Part shown: in pieces, positions 12,967-25,600 of the stretch
Numbering within the stretch: the first letter of the stretch is position 1
How the letters are laid out: each line of letters starts with the position of its first letter
Source: Strix aluco
Lineage: Eukaryota; Chordata; Aves; Strigiformes; Strigidae
Reading direction: 5' to 3'
Length of the DNA stretch: 64,000 bases
Assembly: GCF_031877795.1 (NCBI RefSeq)
Contig: NC_133942.1
Span: 2,232,001 to 2,296,000 of the forward strand
The notes under the pieces: generated by a model
What the model saw: only the letters and a program-made list of their open reading frames with translations
Told to the model about the DNA's origin: nothing
The model's database searches: none
Program-made: the position numbers and the translations under genes

Positions 12967-15900
12967 TTGCAGAGCACTGGGGAAAGGCAGGCAGAGAATT
13001 CCCTGCTAGCACCTTCTCTGTGCCTGGGAAGCAGAGGTGCTCACATCGCTTCACAGAATCGCTTTTGTGCAGAAAACACTAACACTTGTTCAGAACGAAA
13101 GAAAGCACAGAGCCCCAGATTTTATGTTGTCCTGGAGAGCTTGCAGAGCACTGGGGAAAGGCAGGCAGAGAATTCCCTGCTAGCACCTTCTCTGTGCCTG
13201 GGAAGCAGAAGTGTTCACATTGCTTCGCAGAATCGCTTTTGTGCAGAAAACACTAACACTTGTTCAGAACGAAAGAAAGCACAGAGCCCCAGATTTGATG
13301 TTGCCCTGGAGAGCTTGCAGAGCACTGGGGAAAGGCAGGCAGAGAATTCCCTGCTAGCACCTTCTCTGTGCCTGGGAAGCAGACGTGTTCACATTGCTTC
13401 GCAGAATCGCTTTTGTGCAGAAAACACTAACACTTGTTCAGAATGAAAGAAAGCACAGAGCCCCAGACTTTATGTTGTCCTGGAGAGCTTGCAGAGCACT
13501 GGGGAAAGGCAGGCAGAGAATTCCCTGCTAGCACCTTCTCTGTGCCTGGGAAGCAGACGTCTTCACATTGCTTCGCAGAATCGCTTTTGTGCAGAAAACA
13601 CTAACACTTGTTCAGAATGAAAGAAAGCATAGAGCCCCAGATTTTATGTTGTCCTGGAGAGCTTGCAGAGCACTGGGGAAAGGCAGGCAGAGAATTCCCT
13701 GCTAGCACCTTCTCTGAGCCTGGGAACCAGAAGTGTTCACATTGCTTCGCAGAATCGCTTTTGTGCAGAAAACACTAACACTTGTTCAGAACGAAAGAAA
13801 GCACAGAGCCCCAGATTTTATGTTGTCCTGGAGAGCTTGCAGAGCACTGGGGAAAGGCAGGCAGAGAATTCCCTGCTAGCACCTTCTCTGTGCCTGTTCA
13901 CATTGCTTCGCAGAATCGCTTTTGTGCAGAAAACACTAACACTTGTTCAGAACGAAAGAAAGCACAGAGCCCCAGATTTGATGTTGTCCTGGAGAGCTTG
14001 CAGAGCACTGGGGAAAGGCAGGCAGAGAATTCCCTGCTAGCACCTTCTCTGTGCCTGGGAACCAGAAGTGTTCACATTGCTTCGCAGAATTGCTTTTGTG
14101 CAGAAAACACTAACACTTGTTCAGAATGAAAGAAAGCACAGAGCCCCAGACTTTATGTTGTCCTGGAGAGCTTGCAGAGCACTGGGGAAAGGCAGGCAGA
14201 GAATTCCCTGCTAGCACCTTCTCTGTGCCTGGGAAGCAGTAGTGTTCACATTGCTTCAAAGATTCGCTTTTCTGCAGAAAACACTAACACTTGTTCAGAA
14301 CGAAAGAAAGCACAGAGCCCCAGATTTGATGTTGTCCTGGAGAGCTTGCAGAGCACTGGGGAAAGGCAGGCAGAGAATTCCCCGCTAGCACCTTCTCTGT
14401 GCCTGGGTAGCAGAAGTGTTCCCATTGCTTCGCAGAATCGCTTTTGTGCAGAAAACACTAACACTTGTTCAGAACGAAAGAAAGCACAGAGCCCCAGATT
14501 TGATGTTGTCCTGGAGAGCTTGCAGAGCACTGGGGAAAGGCAGGCAGAGAATTCCCTGCTAGCACCATCTCTGTGCCTGTTCACATTGCTTCACAGAATC
14601 GCTTTTGTGCAGAAAACACTAACACTTGTTCAGAACGAAAGAAAGCACAGAGCCCCAGATTTGATGTTGCCCTGGAGAGCTTGCAGAGCACTGGGGAAAG
14701 GCAGGCAGAGAATTCCCTGCTAGCACCTTCTCTGTGCCTGGGAAGCAGAAGTGTTCCCATTGCTTCGCAGATTCGCTTTTGTGCAGAAAACAGTAACACT
14801 TGTTCAGAATGAAAGATAGCACAGAGCCCCAGATTTTATGTTGCCCTGGAGAGCTTGCAGAGCACTGGGGAAAGGCAGGCAGAGAATTCCCTGCTAGCAC
14901 CTTCTCTGTGCCTGGGAAGCAGAAGTGTTCACATTACTTCGCAGAATCGCTTTTGTGCAGAAAACACTAACACTTGTTCAGAATGAAAGAAAGCACAGAG
15001 CCCCAGATTTGATGTTGCCCTGGAGAGCTTGCAGAGCACTGGGGAAAGGCAGGCAGAGAATTCCCTGCTAGCACCATCTCTGTGCCTGTTCACATTGCTT
15101 CGCAGAATCGCTTTTGTGCAGAAAACACTAACACTTGTTCAGAACGAAAGAAAGCACAGAGCCCCAGATTTGATGTTGCCCTGGAGAGCTTGCAGAGCAC
15201 TGGGGAAAGGCAGGCAGAGAATTCCCTGCTAGCACCTTCTCTGTGCCTGGGAAGCAGACGTGTTCACATTGCTTCGCAGAATCGCTTTTGTGCAGAAAAC
15301 ACTAACACTTGTGCAGAATGAAAGAAAGCATAGAGCCCCAGATTTGATGTTGTCCTGGAGAGCTTGCAGAGCACTGGGGAAAGGCAGGCAGAGAATTCCC
15401 TGCTAGCACCTTCTCTGAGCCTGGGAACCAGAAGGGTTCACATTGCTTTGCAGAATCGCTTTTGTGCAGAAAACACTAACACTTGTTCAGAATGAAAGAA
15501 AGCACAGAGCCCCAGATTTTGTGTTGCCCTGGAGAGCTTGCAGAGCACTGGGGAAAGGCAGGCAGAGAATTCCCTGCTAGCACCTTCTCTGTGCCTGGGA
15601 AGCAGAGGTGCTCACATCGCTTCACAGAATCGCTTTTGTGCAGAAAACACTAACACTTGTTCAGAACGAAAGAAAGCACAGAGCCCCAGATTTTATGTTG
15701 TCCTGGAGAGCTTGCAGAGCACTGGGGAAAGGCAGGCAGAGAATTCCCTGCTAGCACCTTCTCTGTGCCTGGGAAGCAGAAGTGTTCACATTGCTTCGCA
15801 GAATCGCTTTTGTGCAGAAAACACTAACACTTGTTCAGAACGAAAGAAAGCACAGAGCCGCAGATTTGATGTTGCCCTGGAGAGCTTGCAGAGCACTGGG

Positions 15901-18900
15901 GAAAGGCAGGCAGAGAATTCCCTGCTAGCACCTTCTCTGTGCCTGGGAAGCAGACGTGTTCACATTGCTTCGCAGAATCGCTTTTGTGCAGAAAACACTA
16001 ACACTTGTTCAGAATGAAAGAAAGCACAGAGCCCCAGACTTTATGTTGTCCTGGAGAGCTTGCAGAGCACTGGGGAAAGGCAGGCAGAGAATTCCCTGCT
16101 AGCACCTTCTCTGTGCCTGGGAAGCAGACGTCTTCACATTGCTTCGCAGAATCGCTTTTGTGCAGAAAACACTAACACTTGTTCAGAATGAAAGAAAGCA
16201 TAGAGCCCCAGATTTGATGTTGTCCTGGAGAGCTTGCAGAGCACTGGGGAAAGGCAGGCAGAGAATTCCCTGCTAGCACCTTCTCTGAGCCTGGGAACCA
16301 GAAGTGTTCACATTGCTTCGCAGAATCGCTTTTGTGCAGAAAACACTAACACTTGTTCAGAACGAAAGAAAGCACAGAGCCCCAGATTTTATGTTGTCCT
16401 GGAGAGCTTGCAGAGCACTGGGGAAAGGCAGGCAGAGAATTCCCTGCTAGCACCTTCTCTGTGCCTGTTCACATTGCTTCGCAGAATCGCTTTTGTGCAG
16501 AAAACACTAACACTTGTTCAGAACGAAAGAAAGCACAGAGCCCCAGATTTGATGTTGTCCTGGAGAGCTTGCAGAGCACTGGGGAAAGGCAGGCAGAGAA
16601 TTCCCTGCTAGCACCTTCTCTGTGCCTGGGAACCAGAAGTGTTCACATTGCTTCGCAGAATTGCTTTTGTGCAGAAAACACTAACACTTGTTCAGAATGA
16701 AAGAAAGCACAGAGCCCCAGACTTTATGTTGTCCTGGAGAGCTTGCAGAGCACTGGGGAAAGGCAGGCAGAGAATTCCCTGCTAGCACCTTCTCTGTGCC
16801 TGGGAAGCAGTAGTGTTCACATTGCTTCAAAGATTCGCTTTTCTGCAGAAAACACTAACACTTGTTCAGAACGAAAGAAAGCACAGAGCCCCAGATTTGA
16901 TGTTGTCCTGGAGAGCTTGCAGAGCACTGGGGAAAGGCAGGCAGAGAATTCCCCGCTAGCACCTTCTCTGTGCCTGGGTAGCAGAAGTGTTCCCATTGCT
17001 TCGCAGAATCGCTTTTGTGCAGAAAACACTAACACTTGTTCAGAACGAAAGAAAGCACAGAGCCCCAGATTTGATGTTGTCCTGGAGAGCTTGCAGAGCA
17101 CTGGGGAAAGGCAGGCAGAGAATTCCCTGCTAGCACCATCTCTGTGCCTGTTCACATTGCTTCACAGAATCGCTTTTGTGCAGAAAACACTAACACTTGT
17201 TCAGAACGAAAGAAAGCACAGAGCCCCAGATTTGATGTTGCCCTGGAGAGCTTGCAGAGCACTGGGGAAAGGCAGGCAGAGAATTCCCTGCTAGCACCTT
17301 CTCTGTGCCTGGGAAGCAGAAGTGTTCCCATTGCTTCGCAGATTCGCTTTTGTGCAGAAAACAGTAACACTTGTTCAGAATGAAAGATAGCACAGAGCCC
17401 CAGATTTTATGTTGCCCTGGAGAGCTTGCAGAGCACTGGGGAAAGGCAGGCAGAGAATTCCCTGCTAGCACCTTCTCTGTGCCTGGGAAGCAGAAGTGTT
17501 CCCATTGCTTCGCAGAATCGCTTTTGTGCAGAAAACAGTAACACTTGTTCAGAACGAAAGAAAGCACAGAGCCCCAGATTTGATGTTGCCCTGGAGAGCT
17601 TGCAGAGCACTGGGGAAAGGCAGGCAGAGAATTCCCTGCTAGCACCTTCTCTGTGCCTGGGAAGCAGACGTGTTCACATTGCTTCACAGAATCGCTTTTG
17701 TGCAGAAAACACTAACACTTGTTCAGAATGAAAGAAAGCACAGAGCCCCAGACTTTATGTTGTCCTGGAGAGCTTGCAGAGCACTGGGGAAAGGCAGGCA
17801 GAGAATTCCCTGCTAGCACCTTCTCTGTGCCTGGGAAGCAGAAGTGTTCACATTACTTCGCAGAATCGCTTTTGTGCAGAAAACACTAACACTTGTTCAG
17901 AATGAAAGAAAGCATAGAGCCCCAGATTTGATGTTGCCCTGGAGAGCTTGCAGAGCACTGGGGAAAGGCAGGCAGAGAATTCCCTGCTAGCACCTTCTCT
18001 GTGCCTGGGAAGCAGAAGTGTTCCCATTGCTTCGCAGAATCGCTTTTGTGCAGAAAACACTAACACTTGTTCAGAACGAAAGAAAGCACAGAGCCCCAGA
18101 TTTGATGTTGTCCTGGAGAGCTTGCAGAGCACTGGGGAAAGGCAGGCAGAGAATTCCCTGCTAGCACCTTCTCTGAGCCTGGGAACCAGAAGTGTTCACA
18201 TTGCTTCGCAGAATCGCTTTTGTGCAGAAAACACTAACACTTGTTCAGAACGAAAGAAAGCACAGAGCCCCAGATTTGATGTTGCCCTGGAGAGCTTGCA
18301 GAGCACTGGGGAAAGGCAGGCAGAGAATTCCCTGCTAGCACCTTCTCTGAGCCTGGGAACCAGAAGGGTTCACATTGCTTTGCAGAATCGCTTTTGTGCA
18401 GAAAACACTAACACTTGTTCAGAATGAAAGAAAGCACAGAGCCCCAGATTTTGTGTTGCCCTGGAGAGCTTGCAGAGCACTGGGGAAAGGCAGGCAGAGA
18501 ATTCCCTGCTAGCACCTTCTCTGTGCCTGGGAAGCAGAAGTGCTCACATCGCTTCACAGAATCGCTTTTGTGCAGAAAACACTAACACTTGTTCAGAACG
18601 AAAGAAAGCACAGAGCCCCAGATTTTATGTTGTCCTGGAGAGCTTGCAGAGCACTGGGGAAAGGCAGGCAGAGAATTCCCTGCTAGCACCTTCTCTGTGC
18701 CTGGGAAGCAGAAGTGTTCACATTGCTTCGCAGAATCGCTTTTGTGCAGAAAACACTAACACTTGTTCAGAACGAAAGAAAGCACAGAGCCCCAGATTTG
18801 ATGTTGCCCTGGAGAGCTTGCAGAGCACTGGGGAAAGGCAGGCAGAGAATTCCCTGCTAGCACCTTCTCTGTGCCTGGGAAGCAGACGTGTTCACATTGC

Positions 18901-21900
18901 TTCGCAGAATCGCTTTTGTGCAGAAAACACTAACACTTGTTCAGAATGAAAGAAAGCACAGAGCCCCAGACTTTATGTTGTCCTGGAGAGCTTGCAGAGC
19001 ACTGGGGAAAGGCAGGCAGAGAATTCCCTGCTAGCACCTTCTCTGTGCCTGGGAAGCAGACGTGTTCACATTGCTTCGCAGAATCGCTTTTGTGCAGAAA
19101 ACACTAACACTTGTTCAGAACGAAAGAAAGCACAGAGCCCCAGATTTGATGTTGCCCTGGAGAGCTTGCAGAGCACTGGGGAAAGGCAGGCAGAGAATTC
19201 CCTGCTAGCACCTTCTCTGTGCCTGGGAAGCAGAAGTGTTCACATTACTTCGCAGAATCGCTTTTGTGCAGAAAACACTAACACTTGTTCAGAATGAAAG
19301 AAAGCACAGAGCCCCAGATTTGATGTTGCCCTGGAGAGCTTGCAGAGCACTGGGGAAAGGCAGGCAGAGAATTCCCTGCTAGCACCTTCTCTGTGCCTGG
19401 GAAGCAGAAGTGCTCACATTGCTTCGCAGAATCGCTTTTCTGCAGAAAACACTAACACTTGTTCAGAACGAAAGAAAGCACAGAGCCCCAGATTTGATGT
19501 TGTCCTGGAGAGCTTGCAGAGCACTGGGGAAAGGCAGGCAGAGAATTCCCTGCTAGCACCTTCTCTGAGCCTGGGAACCAGAAGTGTTCACATTGCTTCG
19601 CAGAATCGCTTTTGTGCAGAAAACACTAACACTTGTTCAGAACGAAAGAAAGCACAGAGCCCCAGATTTTATGTTGTCCTGGAGAGCTTGCAGAGCACTG
19701 GGGAAAGGCAGGCAGAGAATTCCCTGCTAGCACCTTCTCTGTGCCTGGGAAGCAGAAGTGTTCCCATTGCTTCGCAGAATCGCTTTTGTGCAGAAAACAC
19801 TAACACTTGTTCAGAACGAAAGAAAGCACAGAGCCCCAGATTTGATGTTGCCCTGGAGAGCTTGCAGAGCACTGGGGAAAGGCAGGCAGAGAATTCCCTG
19901 CTAGCACCTTCTCTGTGCCTGGGAAGCAGAAGTGTTCCCATTGCTTCGCAGATTCGCTTTTGTGCAGAAAACAGTAACACTTGTTCAGAATGAAAGATAG
20001 CACAGAGCCCCAGATTTTATGTTGCCCTGGAGAGCTTGCAGAGCACTGGGGAAAGGCAGGCAGAGAATTCCCTGCTAGCACCTTCTCTGTGCCTGGGAAG
20101 CAGAAGTGTTCCCATTGCTTCGCAGAATCGCTTTTGTGCAGAAAACAGTAACACTTGTTCAGAACGAAAGAAAGCACAGAGCCCCAGATTTGATGTTGCC
20201 CTGGAGAGCTTGCAGAGCACTGGGGAAAGGCAGGCAGAGAATTCCCTGCTAGCACCTTCTCTGTGCCTGGGAAGCAGACGTGTTCACATTGCTTCACAGA
20301 ATCGCTTTTGTGCAGAAAACACTAACACTTGTTCAGAATGAAAGAAAGCACAGAGCCCCAGACTTTATGTTGTCCTGGAGAGCTTGCAGAGCACTGGGGA
20401 AAGGCAGGCAGAGAATTCCCTGCTAGCACCTTCTCTGTGCCTGGGAAGCAGAAGTGTTCACATTACTTCGCAGAATCGCTTTTGTGCAGAAAACACTAAC
20501 ACTTGTTCAGAATGAAAGAAAGCATAGAGCCCCAGATTTGATGTTGCCCTGGAGAGCTTGCAGAGCACTGGGGAAAGGCAGGCAGAGAATTCCCTGCTAG
20601 CACCTTCTCTGTGCCTGGGAAGCAGAAGTGCTCACATTGCTTCGCAGAATCGCTTTTCTGCAGAAAACAGTAACACTTGTTCAGAACGAAAGAAAGCACA
20701 GAGCCCCAGATTTGATGTTGTCCTGGAGAGCTTGCAGAGCACTGGGGAAAGGCAGGCAGAGAATTCCCTGCTAGCACCTTCTCTGAGCCTGGGAACCAGA
20801 AGTGTTCACATTGCTTCGCAGAATCGCTTTTGTGCAGAAAACACTAACACTTGTTCAGAACGAAAGAAAGCACAGAGCCCCAGATTTGATGTTGCCCTGG
20901 AGAGCTTGCAGAGCACTGGGGAAAGGCAGGCAGAGAATTCCCTGCTAGCACCTTCTCTGAGCCTGGGAACCAGAAGGGTTCACATTGCTTTGCAGAATCG
21001 CTTTTGTGCAGAAAACACTAACACTTGTTCAGAATGAAAGAAAGCACAGAGCCCCAGATTTTGTGTTGCCCTGGAGAGCTTGCAGAGCACTGGGGAAAGG
21101 CAGGCAGAGAATTCCCTGCTAGCACCTTCTCTGTGCCTGGGAAGCAGAAGTGCTCACATCGCTTCACAGAATCGCTTTTGTGCAGAAAACACTAACACTT
21201 GTTCAGAACGAAAGAAAGCACAGAGCCCCAGATTTTATGTTGTCCTGGAGAGCTTGCAGAGCACTGGGGAAAGGCAGGCAGAGAATTCCCTGCTAGCACC
21301 TTCTCTGTGCCTGGGAAGCAGAAGTGTTCACATTACTTCGCAGAATCGCTTTTGTGCAGAAAACACTAACACTTGTTCAGAACGAAAGAAAGCACAGAGC
21401 CCCAGATTTGATGTTGCCCTGGAGAGCTTGCAGAGCACTGGGGAAAGGCAGGCAGAGAATTCCCTGCTAGCACCTTCTCTGTGCCTGGGAAGCAGACGTG
21501 TTCACATTGCTTCGCAGAATCGCTTTTGTGCAGAAAACACTAACACTTGTTCAGAATGAAAGAAAGCACAGAGCCCCAGACTTTATGTTGTCCTGGAGAG
21601 CTTGCAGAGCACTGGGGAAAGGCAGGCAGAGAATTCCCTGCTAGCACCTTCTCTGTGCCTGGGAAGCAGACGTGTTCACATTGCTTCGCAGAATCGCTTT
21701 TGTGCAGAAAACACTAACACTTGTTCAGAACGAAAGAAAGCACAGAGCCCCAGATTTGATGTTGCCCTGGAGAGCTTGCAGAGCACTGGGGAAAGGCAGG
21801 CAGAGAATTCCCTGCTAGCACCTTCTCTGTGCCTGGGAAGCAGAAGTGTTCACATTACTTCGCAGAATCGCTTTTGTGCAGAAAACACTAACACTTGTTC

Positions 21901-22675
21901 AGAATGAAAGAAAGCACAGAGCCCCAGATTTGATGTTGCCCTGGAGAGCTTGCAGAGCACTGGGGAAAGGCAGGCAGAGAATTCCCTGCTAGCACCTTCT
22001 CTGTGCCTGGGAAGCAGAAGTGCTCACATTGCTTCGCAGAATCGCTTTTCTGCAGAAAACACTAACACTTGTTCAGAACGAAAGAAAGCACAGAGCCCCA
22101 GATTTGATGTTGCCCTGGAGAGCTTGCAGAGCACTGGGGAAAGGCAGGCAGAGAATTCCCTGCTAGCACCTTCTCTGAGCCTGGGAACCAGAAGTGTTCA
22201 CATTGCTTCGCAGAATCGCTTTTGTGCAGAAAACACTAACACTTGTTCAGAACGAAAGAAAGCACAGAGCCCCAGATTTGATGTTGTCCTGGAGAGCTTG
22301 CAGAGCACTGGGGAAAGGCAGGCAGAGAATTCCCCGCTAGCACCTTCTCTGTGCCTGGGTAGCAGAAGTGTTCCCATTGCTTCGCAGAATCGCTTTTGTG
22401 CAGAAAACACTAACACTTGTTCAGAACGAAAGAAAGCACAGAGCCCCAGATTTGATGTTGTCCTGGAGAGCTTGCAGAGCACTGGGGAAAGGCAGGCAGA
22501 GAATTCCCTGCTAGCACCATCTCTGTGCCTGTTCACATTGCTTCACAGAATCGCTTTTGTGCAGAAAACACTAACACTTGTTCAGAACGAAAGAAAGCAC
22601 AGAGCCCCAGATTTGATGTTGCCCTGGAGAGCTTGCAGAGCACTGGGGAAAGGCAGGCAGAGAATTCCCTGCTAG
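12967..22675. repeat. Higher-order satellite blocks of about 15 monomers (offsets 2,571 and 2,610 bp)
   Basis: The variant order at 12,967-about 14,900 recurs 2,571 bp later (15 monomers minus three 13-bp deletions), including the distinctive variants at 14,172 and 16,743. The order at 17,426-about 19,640 recurs 2,610 bp later (exactly 15 monomers) at 20,036-about 22,250. These are higher-order repeats nested inside the larger duplication, so at least two rounds of amplification are recorded. Confidence 0.85.
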
Positions 22676-25600
22676 CACCTTCTCTGTGCCTGGGAAGCAG
22701 AAGTGTTCCCATTGCTTCGCAGATTCGCTTTTGTGCAGAAAACAGTAACACTTGTTCAGAATGAAAGATAGCACAGAGCCCCAGATTTTATGTTGCCCTG
22801 GAGAGCTTGCAGAGCACTGGGGAAAGGCAGGCAGAGAATTCCCTGCTAGCACCTTCTCTGTGCCTGGGAAGCAGAAGTGTTCACATTACTTCGCAGAATC
22901 GCTTTTGTGCAGAAAACACTAACACTTGTTCAGAATGAAAGAAAGCACAGAGCCCCAGATTTGATGTTGCCCTGGAGAGCTTGCAGAGCACTGGGGAAAG
23001 GCAGGCAGAGAATTCCCTGCTAGCACCATCTCTGTGCCTGTTCACATTGCTTCGCAGAATCGCTTTTGTGCAGAAAACACTAACACTTGTTCAGAACGAA
23101 AGAAAGCACAGAGCCCCAGATTTGATGTTGCCCTGGAGAGCTTGCAGAGCACTGGGGAAAGGCAGGCAGAGAATTCCCTGCTAGCACCTTCTCTGTGCCT
23201 GGGAAGCAGACGTGTTCACATTGCTTCGCAGAATCGCTTTTGTGCAGAAAACACTAACACTTGTGCAGAATGAAAGAAAGCATAGAGCCCCAGATTTGAT
23301 GTTGTCCTGGAGAGCTTGCAGAGCACTGGGGAAAGGCAGGCAGAGAATTCCCTGCTAGCACCTTCTCTGAGCCTGGGAACCAGAAGGGTTCACATTGCTT
23401 TGCAGAATCGCTTTTGTGCAGAAAACACTAACACTTGTTCAGAATGAAAGAAAGCACAGAGCCCCAGATTTTGTGTTGCCCTGGAGAGCTTGCAGAGCAC
23501 TGGGGAAAGGCAGGCAGAGAATTCCCTGCTAGCACCTTCTCTGTGCCTGGGAAGCAGAGGTGCTCACATCGCTTCACAGAATCGCTTTTGTGCAGAAAAC
23601 ACTAACACTTGTTCAGAACGAAAGAAAGCACAGAGCCCCAGATTTTATGTTGTCCTGGAGAGCTTGCAGAGCACTGGGGAAAGGCAGGCAGAGAATTCCC
23701 TGCTAGCACCTTCTCTGTGCCTGGGAAGCAGAAGTGTTCACATTGCTTCGCAGAATCGCTTTTGTGCAGAAAACACTAACACTTGTTCAGAACGAAAGAA
23801 AGCACAGAGCCGCAGATTTGATGTTGCCCTGGAGAGCTTGCAGAGCACTGGGGAAAGGCAGGCAGAGAATTCCCTGCTAGCACCTTCTCTGTGCCTGGGA
23901 AGCAGACGTGTTCACATTGCTTCGCAGAATCGCTTTTGTGCAGAAAACACTAACACTTGTTCAGAATGAAAGAAAGCACAGAGCCCCAGACTTTATGTTG
24001 TCCTGGAGAGCTTGCAGAGCACTGGGGAAAGGCAGGCAGAGAATTCCCTGCTAGCACCTTCTCTGTGCCTGGGAAGCAGACGTCTTCACATTGCTTCGCA
24101 GAATCGCTTTTGTGCAGAAAACACTAACACTTGTTCAGAATGAAAGAAAGCATAGAGCCCCAGATTTTATGTTGTCCTGGAGAGCTTGCAGAGCACTGGG
24201 GAAAGGCAGGCAGAGAATTCCCTGCTAGCACCTTCTCTGAGCCTGGGAACCAGAAGTGTTCACATTGCTTCGCAGAATCGCTTTTGTGCAGAAAACACTA
24301 ACACTTGTTCAGAACGAAAGAAAGCACAGAGCCCCAGATTTTATGTTGTCCTGGAGAGCTTGCAGAGCACTGGGGAAAGGCAGGCAGAGAATTCCCTGCT
24401 AGCACCTTCTCTGTGCCTGTTCACATTGCTTCGCAGAATCGCTTTTGTGCAGAAAACACTAACACTTGTTCAGAACGAAAGAAAGCACAGAGCCCCAGAT
24501 TTGATGTTGTCCTGGAGAGCTTGCAGAGCACTGGGGAAAGGCAGGCAGAGAATTCCCTGCTAGCACCTTCTCTGTGCCTGGGAACCAGAAGTGTTCACAT
24601 TGCTTCGCAGAATTGCTTTTGTGCAGAAAACACTAACACTTGTTCAGAATGAAAGAAAGCACAGAGCCCCAGACTTTATGTTGTCCTGGAGAGCTTGCAG
24701 AGCACTGGGGAAAGGCAGGCAGAGAATTCCCTGCTAGCACCTTCTCTGTGCCTGGGAAGCAGTAGTGTTCACATTGCTTCAAAGATTCGCTTTTCTGCAG
24801 AAAACACTAACACTTGTTCAGAACGAAAGAAAGCACAGAGCCCCAGATTTGATGTTGTCCTGGAGAGCTTGCAGAGCACTGGGGAAAGGCAGGCAGAGAA
24901 TTCCCCGCTAGCACCTTCTCTGTGCCTGGGTAGCAGAAGTGTTCCCATTGCTTCGCAGAATCGCTTTTGTGCAGAAAACACTAACACTTGTTCAGAACGA
25001 AAGAAAGCACAGAGCCCCAGATTTGATGTTGTCCTGGAGAGCTTGCAGAGCACTGGGGAAAGGCAGGCAGAGAATTCCCTGCTAGCACCATCTCTGTGCC
25101 TGTTCACATTGCTTCACAGAATCGCTTTTGTGCAGAAAACACTAACACTTGTTCAGAACGAAAGAAAGCACAGAGCCCCAGATTTGATGTTGCCCTGGAG
25201 AGCTTGCAGAGCACTGGGGAAAGGCAGGCAGAGAATTCCCTGCTAGCACCTTCTCTGTGCCTGGGAAGCAGAAGTGTTCCCATTGCTTCGCAGATTCGCT
25301 TTTGTGCAGAAAACAGTAACACTTGTTCAGAATGAAAGATAGCACAGAGCCCCAGATTTTATGTTGCCCTGGAGAGCTTGCAGAGCACTGGGGAAAGGCA
25401 GGCAGAGAATTCCCTGCTAGCACCTTCTCTGTGCCTGGGAAGCAGAAGTGTTCCCATTGCTTCGCAGAATCGCTTTTGTGCAGAAAACAGTAACACTTGT
25501 TCAGAACGAAAGAAAGCACAGAGCCCCAGATTTGATGTTGCCCTGGAGAGCTTGCAGAGCACTGGGGAAAGGCAGGCAGAGAATTCCCTGCTAGCACCTT